Shown here in pieces: positions 1 through 10,105 of a stretch of 64,000 bases of DNA. Below the pieces are notes generated by a model. It ran no database searches and was not told the DNA's origin. It was given only the letters and a program-made list of their open reading frames with translations. The stretch covers positions 62,001 through 126,000 of the forward strand of contig QXJR01000010.1 of assembly GCA_020975725.1 (NCBI GenBank). Direction: 5' to 3'. The first letter of the stretch is position 1. Each line of letters begins with the position of its first letter. Source of the DNA: Picocystis sp. L7. Its lineage: Eukaryota > Chlorophyta > Picocystophyceae > Picocystales > Picocystaceae. The position numbers and the translations under genes are program-made.

Positions 1-901
1 CAGCCGCCGCCCCTTTGACGCCGGCCATGGGTCCCAATCGACCCGGTCGGACGTCGCACGGCAGGTTCAGCATATCCTTGTATTTGTCGAAAGAAGCAGC
101 GCCTTCCCCGCTGACGATGATCAGTTCAGGATGAAGGGTGTCTACCAGCCTTTGGAGGTACCCCTGCACCCGGTTGGCCCACCTTTCCCACGGAACGGGA
201 TCTTCTTCTTGCGGGGGTGGCAGGGGAGCTCCTTCGCTGTTCGTCCCGTTCCACGTGCTGGTGATGTGTTCGACGCTGAGATTGAGCACCGGCAATCCGT
301 GATCGAAGAGGGCCGCTCCGATTCCTTTGCCCAGGGTCACCACCAGGACGAGCTTGTCTCTGGCCCCTCCATATTCTTGGGCTGCTCCGAAGGCGATTTC
401 TCCGTGTCCACTCGCTTCGGCACCGGTCATGACGACGACGGGTCGATGCACGACGTCTCGTATGACCCTTTCCATTTCGTTTCGATCTTTCCTCGCTTGC
501 TGCACGGAGTGCGTCGAGATCGCGTCCACCTCTCGATTGAGCTGTCCGGGCATGCCGACACCGACGACGCCGGTCCACTCGACGGCTTCGACGACTTTCC
601 GGATCGCTTCCGCGACATGTTCCGGTTCTCTACCTAGGAGTTCTGCGGTGACGCCTCCAGCCAGGAAGGCTCCGGTCTCCACGTCCACCGGTGCTGCTCT
701 CAGCGCCTTTTTGCTTCCGGAGACGTACACGCCGAGCACTTGTTTGGCGACGGGCAAGGTGTGTGGTGTTGGTTTGGGGTTGGTGCCATCTGCCTTCACG
801 TTGGTTTTCACGTGTCGATCTCCACGGTTGCCCTTCTTCCTCCAGTCTTTCGTTCCCTTCCTTTTCGTGTGGGATGGTTTCCACACGCGTGTCCTTTGCA
901 T
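1..901 (-). CDS. ROK family / polyphosphate-glucokinase-like protein, 3' part beyond window
   Basis: About 300 residues are readable from an in-frame ATG at 901 to the left edge, with no stop. From roughly residue 60 the order of segments follows polyphosphate glucokinases (ROK sugar kinases): VLGVYVSGSK (phosphate-1 loop), APVDVETG, VGVGMPG, TLGKGIGAALF, then WERWANRVQGYL and a final AG..GAA. Key positions look decayed: the phosphate-binding DxGG motif reads YVSG, and the stretch that normally holds the catalytic Asp (NDADAAG) reads TGAEASG. It may therefore be a non-catalytic or altered member. The first 55 residues are basic and could be a transit peptide or partly non-coding; the start is uncertain. 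Divergent from UTP18 across 1.5 kb of non-coding DNA. Confidence 0.7.
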   Translation of the reverse strand, partial: MQRTRVWKPSHTKRKGTKDWRKKGNRGDRHVKTNVKADGTNPKPTPHTLPVAKQVLGVYVSGSKKALRAAPVDVETGAFLAGGVTAELLGREPEHVAEAIRKVVEAVEWTGVVGVGMPGQLNREVDAISTHSVQQARKDRNEMERVIRDVVHRPVVVMTGAEASGHGEIAFGAAQEYGGARDKLVLVVTLGKGIGAALFDHGLPVLNLSVEHITSTWNGTNSEGAPLPPPQEEDPVPWERWANRVQGYLQRLVDTLHPELIIVSGEGAASFDKYKDMLNLPCDVRPGRLGPMAGVKGAAA

Positions 902-2384
902 GGTTGGTGCGCACCTGCACATACACCCACGTGGTGGATTCCACGTGCATGAGGATGGGTGTCCCCCCTCTCCCCCTCCTCCTCCCCACCCATCCCTTCC
1001 CGTGGCAGGGAGGAAGGGGAGGGGGAGGGAGGGGGAGGCGTCCGTACACACCCCCCCTCCCCACTGGGATCGACGTGTGTGTGTGGGAGGGGGAAACAGA
1101 AAGCAAAGGATCCGTCCTTTCCGACCCTGCCCACTTCTTCGTTCCGACGAGAGACGTGCACCGTGGAGATGTCGCGAGGACGGGGGAGCTCTTGCGATAC
1201 TCATCTTCCGTCCCACACATCCGAAAGGGTGGAATCACGTGAGGTCGCCCGGGTCGATACATGCGATGCAAATGAAGAGATATGCGTATGGGGGTTCCAT
1301 CCCGTCGATGCAAACGATGGAGTGTTCAAGGGTGCATGTTTGCCTCTGGCCCAACGCGTAGAACCTGAGGGGGATTCAATTTGCACGGTTTGGAGGCCGA
1401 TTCGCGAACCTGGAGGGTTGCAACACCTACACCCGTGGCGATGAAGCTCGTCTCTCATGGCGAAAAGCCAGGTGCACTAGAAGAAATCGATTTCCTCCAC
1501 CGCTTGAAGTGTTGGGAGGGGTCCTCCGTAAGTCCTACCCTAGTTTCGGCAACACGAGCTAGGAAGTATGTTGCGATTCCTACCGCTTATTGAGGTCCTT
1601 CGTGAAAATTTTACACGGCAAAGGCAGTACGAAAGAAGTCGAGAATAAGAAAAGCAATAGATGAGTTGGGAGACCCGATTTACCTACGCTCCTTGTGGCA
1701 CGGAGGAAGTGAGCGAGCTAGGGCATGAAATCAAAACACCAAGGACTTGACCTACAAAAAGTCGACGTTGGAATGGATTCTCGTCAGACTTTAAATGCTG
1801 TTCATTCGATTGGAAACGAAATCCGATGATACCATAGATACCGTAACCCACTGTAAGCCACGCGAGCTTTTCCACAATACACACCATAGGCCGACGGGAC
1901 GCATCTCCACTTCCGACCCGACCGTCCCCGACGGAGGAGAGACCACCCGTGGATCCGTGGCGGGGAATCGATCGGGGGAAGGAGGAGAAGGACTCTGACC
2001 ACGATGCCACGGGGAGGTCCTTTCGGGAACCCGTGGATCGTGCAAGGCAATCGTCGAGGGTCCACGGGAGGTGAGACCACGATCAAACCTCCGTGTGTGG
2101 GTGCGTTGCTTCCCCAAACCTCCACCGTTACGATCCATGGAAGCTCCGTCCCCGTGTTGCTTCGATGTCCTGGGTCCGTCCGTCCCCTTGCCACTCGTGC
2201 CGTCGAGGACGCCTTTTCCTTTCCCTTCCACGAATCTCCTTCATCCCGTTTGCACCCATCCCCACCCGGGATCCCGTTTGGGTTCGTCCTGGATCTTCCC
2301 TTTCAAGCCATTCCCTTTCGACATCGATGTCCTTCCTTTGCCTGGTACCCAATCAAGCAGAGGGTGGTGGCGAAGGAGAACGGA
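902..2384. other. long intergenic region between ROK-like gene and UTP18
   Basis: I see no convincing gene here. Frames open on both strands are low-complexity. The part near the ROK-like gene (about 960-1105) is made of alternating C-rich and G-rich tracts; from about 1440 to 1850 the DNA is less GC-rich, has stops in all frames and resembles no RNA gene I recognise. Confidence 0.5.
961..1100. repeat. polypyrimidine/polypurine inverted tracts
   Basis: A C/T run (about 961-990) is followed by a G/A run (about 1011-1040), and an ACACACCCCCCCTCCCC tract by TGTGTGTGTGGGAGGGG (to about 1095). Each pair is imperfectly self-complementary and could form a hairpin or an unusual duplex. Confidence 0.4.
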
Positions 2385-3806
2385 ATGGCGAAGTTCGAAA
2401 CCAATGGGAAGCGAAAGCGTCGAACGCGAGAGGAACGCGACGAAAGCGAAGCCAAGCAACTGGAAGAGGAACTGTTCGGCATCGAAGATGCGCACGAGAT
2501 CCAAGACGTCGAACGAAAGGGAACGGGAACGGCACAAGGAGGTGGCGGCGCCTCCGAGGGTGGACCCAAACGCACGCCGAAATGGGAAGATCCCGACGAG
2601 GAGGAGCTGCGAATGGACCTGAAGGACGGACCCTCGAGGAACAGGAAGCTGAGGAACGATCCGGAAGAGGCGGACGTGTCGGGAAAGGAATACGTCGAGC
2701 GGCTCAGGAGACAACACCAGAACATCCACGCCACCGCGGTGTCTTGGGCCCAGCTGCCCACCCCTGGCGAGGAGGTGGAGGAGGACGTAGCCGGTAAAAT
2801 CCTGCGCAGTGCAAAAGACGTGCTGGCCAAACCGAAGTTCTTGCCGCAAGGATGTATTGAAGCCACGCGGATGCGAGATGCCAACCTGGAAGAACCCAAC
2901 AAGGCAGTGGTGCAGTCCTTGGAATTCCATCCCAGTGGGGGGGTGCTCATGACGGCGGGACTGGACAGGAAGCTGAGGTTCTTCCAAGTGGACGGAGTGC
3001 GCAACAAGAAATTGGAAAGCTTGCACTTTGATGACCTCCCCATACACAAGGCAGCGTTCAACGAAGACGGGAGCCAAGTGGTGCTTACGGGAAGGAGGAA
3101 ATTCTTCTACATCTACGATGTTGCCAGTGCGCAAGTCGATTACGTCGCTGGGATCCAAGGGAGAGAAGAGAAGTCGCTCGAGAACTTTGTCATCTCACGC
3201 GGCGGGGGGGAACCCACAGTTGCTTTCTTGGGAAACAAAGGTTACCTCCCACTGGTTTCTTTGAAAACCAAGCAATGGATGGGCAATTTGAAGATGAGCG
3301 GCACTGTGAAGGCGGCGGCCTTCGTACCCGGAAAGCCAGAGCTCTTCACCTCGGGTGTGGATGGCATGGTGTACACTTGGGACCTACGCATGCGACGATG
3401 CATTGGCAAGGCCGTCGACGAGGGGTCTTACAGATGCACATCCCTGGCCTGTTCTTCCGATGGTATGGTTGCGACAGGGTCAGAGAGTGGGATTGTCAAT
3501 CTGTACTCGAAGAACAAAGGGACGCTTGATCTACAGAAGACCATTTACAACCTAACCACGCGGTGTGACACCATGGTTTTCAATCCTGACAACCAGATTC
3601 TGGCCCTGGCTTCCAGCCGCAAGAAGGATGCCCTGAAACTACTCCATCTACCCTCCAACACAGTGTTTTCCAACTGGCCCACGAGCAAGACCCCACTGAG
3701 TTTCGTGCATTCTGTGGCTTTCAGCCCCGGTAGTGGCTTTTTTGCCATTGGGAACGCTCGGGGAGCGGCACTGCTCTATCGTCTGCACCACTTCGAGACC
3801 ACCTGA
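2385..3806 (+). CDS. UTP18: UTP18, WD40 protein of the small-subunit processome
   Basis: 473 residues. UTP18 is a U3 snoRNP / t-UTP-UTPB associated WD40 protein needed for 18S rRNA maturation in the nucleolus. The first ~150 residues are charged, with the basic start MAKFETNGKRKRR and an acidic stretch after it. From about residue 173 the WD repeats follow the family closely: VQSLEFHPSGG, LMTAGLDRKLRFFQVDG, FTSGVDGMVYTWDLR, VATGSESGIVNLY and a last repeat ending ALLYRLHHF. ATG 2385 is chosen because the reading frame upstream is proline-rich, promoter-like sequence. Its 3' end runs into the convergent gene on the other strand. Confidence 0.9.
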   Translation: MAKFETNGKRKRRTREERDESEAKQLEEELFGIEDAHEIQDVERKGTGTAQGGGGASEGGPKRTPKWEDPDEEELRMDLKDGPSRNRKLRNDPEEADVSGKEYVERLRRQHQNIHATAVSWAQLPTPGEEVEEDVAGKILRSAKDVLAKPKFLPQGCIEATRMRDANLEEPNKAVVQSLEFHPSGGVLMTAGLDRKLRFFQVDGVRNKKLESLHFDDLPIHKAAFNEDGSQVVLTGRRKFFYIYDVASAQVDYVAGIQGREEKSLENFVISRGGGEPTVAFLGNKGYLPLVSLKTKQWMGNLKMSGTVKAAAFVPGKPELFTSGVDGMVYTWDLRMRRCIGKAVDEGSYRCTSLACSSDGMVATGSESGIVNLYSKNKGTLDLQKTIYNLTTRCDTMVFNPDNQILALASSRKKDALKLLHLPSNTVFSNWPTSKTPLSFVHSVAFSPGSGFFAIGNARGAALLYRLHHFETT

Positions 3807-3824
3807 GGATGCACGTTTCTAGAT

Positions 3825-5490
3825 TCAGTCGACGTCCGTGCACTCTGCATTCAATAAAACAAGCTTTGAGATTTCTTCGATCACGAAAGTGCCGATCTGT
3901 TCTGGGGGCAGTGCAGTGGTGTTCACCACGATCGTTTGGGCCCACTCCAGGTTTTCCTTCCACTCGTCTCCGTACTTCTCGGACAATCGCCCAATATGCT
4001 CCCAGGAGGTGGGTTTGTGGGCTTCTTGTTGGGACAAGCACTTTGCTCGCTGTTCCACCCTGTCTTTCCAGAGCTCCTCATCTTCTGCATTGCATCGCAC
4101 CACAATTGCCACGGAGGCATGCGCGATGGCTATATCCCTGGCGATGCGTAAGACCTCCGCCCGCATGAGTGGGCAATCCACAATGACATTGATGTTGCAA
4201 GCAAGCTGCCTGCGCGCAAAATTCCACATGACCTGGTAGGAAAGATCGTTCAGTAGTCTTTTCCCGGGTTCTGGGCCTCCGGACAGCGCATATTCCAGGC
4301 ATTCGAACGAGTTCCTCGCGTCATCCTTGTCTATGAGAGGCCAGCGCAGAGTTCGCGCTAGCTGATGGGCAAGCGTGGATTTGCCACTCCCAGGAAATCC
4401 TTGCATCAACAGCAGGATTGGACTCTTCCCTTTCCTGGAGTCCGCCAAACGGAATCCAGGTTCAGCAGGAGGTTTATCAGAAAAGCCTTCCACTCCAGCC
4501 GCCCACATTCCCATGGCAGCCAGCCCGAGGAAGATCCCATCCTTGCCCACGGGCGATGCGAGGACTTCTGGGCCAAGGTGCGGCCCCGCAGGAGCGCCCT
4601 CGTCTTGTGCATCCGATCGCGATTGGTGGCAATGGGAAGGTCCTTCTTCGGCAAATTCTTCACACACGACGAACGTGTTCATCCACCTGGGCGTCCGGAT
4701 CTTGGAGTAGGCTTTCCGGACGATCTGTTCGATGGATCCTTCCAATGGCTGGAACGTGTCGCCGTCCGCCCTCTGTGCATGCGTAGAGGTCGAGCACGCA
4801 TCGTCGCCCCTCCTCGAGCTGGTCACCAGTTCCAGATTGGCTTTTGGGGACCCTCCATCGGGCCTTTCAGCATCCTCGTCGTTTTCGTCCTCGTCTTCTG
4901 GGCAGCACATCCATTCGCCGGGGATCACGTTCCTTCCTCGTACGCATCCCACGTTCCCGTTACGATCGCCCACCACAAAATCGTCCCTGCTCCTTCCCCA
5001 TCCCAACCACAGCTCTGCCCATGCCAATGCATCTCCTGGCGTGGCTTGAACACAGTGCACTACGAGTACGTTGGCGAACCATCGACGCGTCCTTTCCACT
5101 TGTGCGCGTGTCACTTCAGGATCCAATGCACACACGCCACAAACAAGTACCTTGCCTTCCTTGACGCAAAGCATCGCTTGGATGCGCTCGCGCAGTGTAC
5201 CATCGCCATCGCCTTGACGTGGTTGATCGCGACGGTCCAAGGTCGTCCTTCCGACACGTCCCGCCTGCATTCGAGGTCTTCGCACGAATCGTTCGAGCCA
5301 CGTGGCACGAGGCGTGCATCGCGGTCAGCTTCACGTCCACGTTGACTTTCGCGAAGTGCTTCGAAGGACGCGAACGGACCGTCGCAGGGATGCAGGCTCG
5401 TTCCACGATGCGCAGGGAGACAGGATCGTCGCACACGTCCGCGAACGCCACCAAGAAAGCGTCTCGACGCATGCCGACCACCAGCGCCAT
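3825..5490 (-). CDS. P-loop kinase-like protein (AAA_33 type) with unknown N-terminal region
   Basis: The C-terminal ~220 residues form a P-loop NTPase of the AAA_33/polynucleotide-kinase-like group: Walker A GFPGSGKST, then IDKDDARNSFE and INVIVDCPL, and a helical tail. The N-terminal part contains KVLVCGVCALDPEV and an acidic, low-complexity middle; I do not recognise it. The P-loop frame has no convincing start: its first in-frame ATG, at 5270, opens an arginine-rich stretch. A protein-like frame from ATG 5490 (MALVVGMRRDAFLVAFADV) joins it in phase if an intron from a GTGCG donor at 5285 to an AAG acceptor before 5176 is removed, giving 518 residues. The P-loop is certain, the 5' model tentative. 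Substrate unknown. Confidence 0.65.
3853..3858 (+). terminator. AATAAA poly(A) signal of UTP18
   Basis: AATAAA 47 nt after the UTP18 stop, inside the coding region of the convergent P-loop gene (only 18 bp separate the two stops), so the two transcripts must overlap at their 3' ends. Confidence 0.6.
5177..5285 (-). other. possible intron in the P-loop kinase-like gene
   Basis: Donor GTGCGA, acceptor CCAAG, phase 1, 109 bp. Proposed only because it joins two protein-like frames and fits the GTGNG donors of other genes here; an AAG acceptor is unlike the CAG used by the others. Confidence 0.35.
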
Positions 5491-5644
5491 CCCGAATTGG
5501 CTCGGATGGAGAAGGAAGCGCGTGTTCCTGCATCAAAGCATCCTGGATGGAGACAGCAGGTGCATCCGTCCGAGAACCAGGATGAATATCCACCTGTGAA
5601 CCGCAAAAGAGGTCGGAGGCAAGAAGAAAAAGAGGGTGCTTCGA

Positions 5645-6721
5645 TTACAGAACCAGGGGACCGTTCTCTTCGTAGGCTGCATCCCGGCTCCACAAGTGCG
5701 AAAAGTCTTGGGCTTCCAGGCACGCGGTGGGCAATTCGTAGTGAAAGTTCAAAAAATCTGGCAGCAAGAGTGCACAGAGGGCGTTCAAAAGTGCAGGGTC
5801 CTCGTGGAGAGCTTGATGGGCCGCTGCGGTCGTTCCCAGTGGATCTCTTGAAGTGGGGTGCGTGCTGCATGCCTTGTCGAAGGGCTTGGGTGCACGGACG
5901 CCCAACCAGACCTGGAGGGAGTCCCAGTCCTCCTCCATGTTTTCGATCTTGCCCGCGTTGAGAACGGGAAATTCGGTCCCGATCCAGGACTGGGAGTACG
6001 TGTGGAAGATGGCGTGCACTCGACGGCCTTCGAGCATGGAAACCACGTATTCGCGAAAGCGTTCCTTGGTTCCTAGCGCATGTTTGAAACGTTTCTGAAT
6101 CTTCTCGGTGTTCTGGTTCCTAAACTCCACCTCCGTGTATCCGGAGACGAAACGCGAGATGGGCTCACGCACGAAGGTCCACACCTTGACCCCGCTACCG
6201 ACGAGCTTGAGCCCTTCGTGTTGATGCAGGCATTTCAGATCCTCCGCTTCTCCCGGGAACCCTTCCAGGTTGCATCGGATGTTGTTGTTGCCGTTTTTCG
6301 GGATTCGAACGTAGACCGAGTTTCCGTTCATCACGGCCAGGTTCTTCAGTCCGCACTGCGTGTAGAAACGCCTGGCGACGTCTTTCTGCTCGGGATCGAC
6401 GAGTACTTCGTCGTCTGCCACGTGGAGTTCCAGCCACTTCCTGGCCCGGTTCCACAGCTTGGCTTGTTTCCATTCGGCGACCACGGGATGGATCTGGTAC
6501 GATTTGAGTCCGGTCGTCGTTTCGACTTCTGCCGAGAGGTTCCTGGCCGACGTCATGAGCTTGTTGTCCCACAAGAGTTCGTTCGGCGCGTTGAACACGT
6601 CCTTCCCACCTGCGAGTTGGAACACGTGGCTCTGCCTTCCGATCCAGAAGAGTACGGATCCCAAGCCCACCATGATCCAGATCGACTTTCTGCTACGCAC
6701 GATCTGCGCATCGGGTCTCAT
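5645..6721 (-). CDS. Golgi-type membrane sulfotransferase (Sulfotransfer_2-like)
   Basis: 358 residues with a type II topology: short basic N-terminus, one membrane segment (about residues 14-29), then a lumenal domain. The PAPS-binding features are visible: PKNGNN at 141-146 in the place of the 5'-phosphosulfate loop (normally PKxGxT) and VREPISRFVSGY at 184-195 as the 3'-phosphate site. This fits the family of carbohydrate sulfotransferases acting on cell-surface or secreted polysaccharide. The usual Ser/Thr after the glycine of the first loop is Asn, a mild deviation. A copy of the GAGTTTCTTCTC word lies 311 bp upstream of the ATG. Confidence 0.75.
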   Translation of the reverse strand: MRPDAQIVRSRKSIWIMVGLGSVLFWIGRQSHVFQLAGGKDVFNAPNELLWDNKLMTSARNLSAEVETTTGLKSYQIHPVVAEWKQAKLWNRARKWLELHVADDEVLVDPEQKDVARRFYTQCGLKNLAVMNGNSVYVRIPKNGNNNIRCNLEGFPGEAEDLKCLHQHEGLKLVGSGVKVWTFVREPISRFVSGYTEVEFRNQNTEKIQKRFKHALGTKERFREYVVSMLEGRRVHAIFHTYSQSWIGTEFPVLNAGKIENMEEDWDSLQVWLGVRAPKPFDKACSTHPTSRDPLGTTAAAHQALHEDPALLNALCALLLPDFLNFHYELPTACLEAQDFSHLWSRDAAYEENGPLVL

Positions 6722-7420
6722 GCCTTGGCACTCTTTCGTGTGGTTCGACGTCTTCGGTGCGCCATCTCGACCGCTTTCGTCCTTCGCGTTGGCGGGAGTC
6801 CCCCCCTCCCAAACCTCGGGAGTGTCGGTCTGTAGCCGAGGTACGGATCGATGGGCTCGAGGTGGGGACGGAGAGGGACCGAGGGAGGAATGAGGGGAAG
6901 GCGTGCCCCCCCCTTTCTATCGGTAGGGTCGAAACGGACCAGATGGGAGGGGAAAAGGGATCACGAACCACGTTACCCGAAGACCACCCACCCCACGAGA
7001 GGGCGGGCGGGAGAGTGCGATGTCGGATGGGGAGTTTCTTCTCGGGTTTCGAAACGATCCTTCGTTCGCAAACCGTACAACGCCTGTGTGGAAGGAGCTG
7101 GTGGGACGTGTGTGCGTCCAAAGAGATGGACTGGACCCGACGAGGGTCGGTCCGTTCGAACGGCGACGAAGCGCGATCCCGAAGGCGGATGTCGGAGATG
7201 CGCCTGCTCGAGCGAACCCAACGGATGGAAACGGACGCGGTGCGAAAAGCAGCCGCACGTGGAACCAATCGGGCGAAAGGGACGGGTGCACCGTCCAGGG
7301 CGAGCGCGCAAGAAAGGGAGGGAGGGAGAACTCCCAGGCTAGGGAAGGCCTCCGAGGTGCGATCTCCAACCTCTCCACGTCTTCTTCGAGACCCATGAAC
7401 CTGGACCGGCGTAGGTCTCG
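6722..7420. other. intergenic region upstream of the sulfotransferase
   Basis: No gene I can support. It holds one copy of the 12-bp word (7032-7043), the palindrome GTTTCGAAAC at 7046-7055 and a run of eight C at 6906-6913. Confidence 0.5.
7032..7043 (+). promoter_or_regulatory. GAGTTTCTTCTC element, copy 1
   Basis: Exact 12-mer, preceded by GG, 311 bp upstream of the minus-strand sulfotransferase ATG. The palindrome GTTTCGAAAC follows 3 bp later. Confidence 0.6.
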
Positions 7421-7936
7421 TCATCTTCGTGCGTCCAAGCGGATCGGATGGGCCCCATCTTCATCCACGTCCGTTTCGCCTGGACCCTCGCACCGCAGCT
7501 GCAGCACGCGGTACGGCGTGTCGTGAGGAAGGGTTGTATGGATTTCGTTGACGTGGTGGTTTCGAACCCCGATCTCGGGTTGGCCACGTGGCAGGGTGCG
7601 ACCCTGCAGGTCACCGGTGTTCCTTTCGATCCATCGATCGCATGGGATGGAGATCTCGATGTCACGTCGATGGAGATCTCGGTCGCTCGTGCGACGGGGG
7701 TCGGCGGTGGGGGCGACTTTTCCTCTGCACGCATCCGTCCGTTTCATCCATCCGGTCGGAAGGATCTTGACCTCCCTGGTCCATATCTCCGTTGCCGTGG
7801 AGGAACCGTACCCTCTGCGATCTCCGTCCGTCTGACCACGCATGGCCCGAGAATCATCCGGACCGCTCGGCGCCAAGCGGACGTATCTCGCAGAGGACGA
7901 ATCCCCGGGGCGAGCCATCCTGGACCGTAGAGGCAT
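7421..7936 (-). CDS. hypothetical protein (weak)
   Basis: 171 residues from ATG 7936. The last ~60 residues (around RNHHVNEIHTTLPHDTPYRV and LQLRCEGPGETD) have codon use like a real gene, but the first half is arginine-rich and matches no family I know. Two copies of an AGATCT-type motif that is non-coding elsewhere in the window fall inside the frame (7647-7681), which argues that this could be regulatory DNA with a chance open frame. No other gene candidate fills this stretch. Confidence 0.3.
   Translation of the reverse strand: MPLRSRMARPGDSSSARYVRLAPSGPDDSRAMRGQTDGDRRGYGSSTATEIWTREVKILPTGWMKRTDACRGKVAPTADPRRTSDRDLHRRDIEISIPCDRWIERNTGDLQGRTLPRGQPEIGVRNHHVNEIHTTLPHDTPYRVLQLRCEGPGETDVDEDGAHPIRLDARR
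7647..7681. promoter_or_regulatory. two copies of ATGGAGATCTCG
   Basis: ATGGAGATCTCG at 7647-7658 and again at 7670-7681. It shares the core GAGATCT with repeats upstream of TAF4, PEAMT/Tag and the ZNF706-like gene. Confidence 0.45.
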
Positions 7937-8671
7937 CCCTCGCCCGCCTCCTCGGGGGAAACGGCCCTCGTGCTCACGGGCGTCGAAAGCGTGGACCGCC
8001 GAGGCTTCGAGTGTTTGAAACGAAGCCCTCTTCGATGGATGCTCTCCATCGTCGATCTCCCAACCAACGGTCAACGTGTCGATGCGGGGTGGTCGAGTTG
8101 GCCCCCTCCGCGTGTCTGAAAAACTCCCCTGGGTGTCCTGCCTCGATCGCCGATCTCTGACTCAGCAAAGGGACCACGCTCCCCTTCCATCCCCGATCCA
8201 GGGAGAAACCGTCCTGCACCGGGGGAGGCCGATCCTCTGCGCACACGTCTTCTGCGTCCCACCCAATTCCTTCGTCTTCCCCCTCATCCCGGACCCTACT
8301 TCCGTGGCGCACGGAGGACGGTTCTGGTAAGGGTTTTCAGAAGGGAGCGGTTTGCTGGGCCTTTTTCTTTCGTCTGAACACCTCCGATCTTCTCCCTGGC
8401 AATCCCTCCGATCGGGTCGGTCTTGAGACGCATCTGGATCGGTTGGAAACGGACGCACCGCCTCATTCGTGTCGATACCGCCGCCTTGTCGAGCACGCCA
8501 CGAAGCGCAACTTCTCAAGGAACCATTGACCGAAGCCGCGTTCCGACGCAGGTGGAGACGCGTGAAAGGAGATAGGGAGGACTGGACGCACGAAAAAACG
8601 CCGGTGGAACGCGAAGCGAACGCCGTCCCAGGTCGTTTCGGAAGCGGAAAGGCCAGGGTGTGCCCACAAGA
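7937..8671. other. intergenic region upstream of ASG1-like gene
   Basis: GC-rich with no gene I can support on either strand; presumed promoter and 5' UTR of the ASG1-like gene. Confidence 0.45.
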
Positions 8672-10105
8672 ATGTTCGACATCCCGTGCACCATGCCGTG
8701 GATGGAGGCGAATTGGACGGGTGAAGAGAAGGAAGAAAACGCACAGCTTGAGATGGAAGGGAGGTACTGGCCTGGGTGTGACTGGGGATGCAGCGACGTG
8801 CAACCTCCCGGACCATCCAACCAATCCAACCATTACGCACCGGACTTCTATGCACAGTGGGAAGCCAGGAGCCCAGATCTGGGGGCCCACGAACAATACC
8901 AAGCCTCTCACCTTACCCCGGATGCCAATCATAGGATCACCTTGACCGAGGATAGCATGGAGCTCTGTGAACAAGCACCCGTGCTGTCGTCTGCCCATGC
9001 ATCAGATTGGGGATTCTCGAATGCAGAGAGAGCACAAGAAGCAGATCAACGTTCGTTTCAGGCCATGCACATGACTAATGGCCTGCCTTATGGAGCAATC
9101 GGCCCCCCTCCTCTTGGACTGAAACTGAACAAGTCAACCTCGTTCATTGACCTGATTACTGGGGAATTGAATCATGCCTATGCACAGGTTCGAGAGGGTG
9201 CGATGACACCTAAGGCGCCGTTTCTGACGAGCCAGATGGAAGCAGGTGGCAAGGATGCCTGCTGTGGCGAAGGGGAGACTTGTTCCCAGCATGCATGCGG
9301 ACGCGTCAAGGCATCCAACTTCCCTGCCACCAGCATCAACATTGGTTCGTGGACGTACGCCAGCAAGAACGAAGGCGATGTGGTAGCGAAGTTTTACTAT
9401 GCAAAAAAGAAGCTTGTTTGGGAGGTGCTTGTGGATGGGCTCAAGTACAAGATCGAGTTTCATTGGAATGACATTGTCGACATGGAAATGACGGAGCTGG
9501 AGGGCGGGGTGGGTAAAATTGACATCTTGCTCTCCAAAGCCCCCACCTTCAGCCAAGAGTCTGACCCGCAGCCAAGAAAGCATACGCTTTGGCGTGCATG
9601 CAAAGACTTCACGGGTAATCAGGCAAGTGTTTGCAAGCAACATGTAGTGTACTTCGAAGGTGGGATCCTTAAGAAACACAAGGCAAAACTTATGGAATGC
9701 GATCCAAGGTTGAAGTCCATTTTAGAAACTGCTGGTTCCAGGCCCCTGACAGAGACTGGAAGCGAGCTCAGATCCACTGTGGGCTGCTGCACCCATTCGG
9801 AAGCAGAGAGGAAGGCTGGGCCATGCGCAGGTCACAAGGAAAACACGGTCGCCCGTAGCAAGGAAGAGATTCTTCGGCGGGGTGTCTGCGCAGCTGCCGT
9901 GGCGGCAAACACTGCAGGGGAGCACCCACTCAACCAACCAAATCAGAACTATTCTTGCAAGAAGAAGAAGAAGAATCCCAGTTACACGGCCCTGAAAACA
10001 GAGCCCTTTCCAGTCACTGCTTCTTGCATGTCATTCGACAGCACCGAATCCCAGCCTGAAGAAACAGGACAGGAGGTCGATGCACCGCATCCTCCATGCG
10101 CTTGA
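8672..10105 (+). CDS. ASG1-like conserved domain protein
   Basis: 477 residues. The middle (about 210-350) closely follows the domain of plant ALTERED SEED GERMINATION 1-type proteins: KASNFPATSINIGSW, then GDVVAKFYYAKKKLVWEV, a W-containing KIEFHWNDI, QPRKHTLWRACKDFTG, and KLMECDPRLKSIL. The molecular role of that domain is not established as far as I know. The N-terminal 200 and C-terminal 130 residues are low-complexity, with a KKKKK patch near the end that may be a nuclear signal. ATG 8672 is the first ATG of the frame; starts a few codons later are possible. No intron is needed. Confidence 0.75.
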   Translation: MFDIPCTMPWMEANWTGEEKEENAQLEMEGRYWPGCDWGCSDVQPPGPSNQSNHYAPDFYAQWEARSPDLGAHEQYQASHLTPDANHRITLTEDSMELCEQAPVLSSAHASDWGFSNAERAQEADQRSFQAMHMTNGLPYGAIGPPPLGLKLNKSTSFIDLITGELNHAYAQVREGAMTPKAPFLTSQMEAGGKDACCGEGETCSQHACGRVKASNFPATSINIGSWTYASKNEGDVVAKFYYAKKKLVWEVLVDGLKYKIEFHWNDIVDMEMTELEGGVGKIDILLSKAPTFSQESDPQPRKHTLWRACKDFTGNQASVCKQHVVYFEGGILKKHKAKLMECDPRLKSILETAGSRPLTETGSELRSTVGCCTHSEAERKAGPCAGHKENTVARSKEEILRRGVCAAAVAANTAGEHPLNQPNQNYSCKKKKKNPSYTALKTEPFPVTASCMSFDSTESQPEETGQEVDAPHPPCA

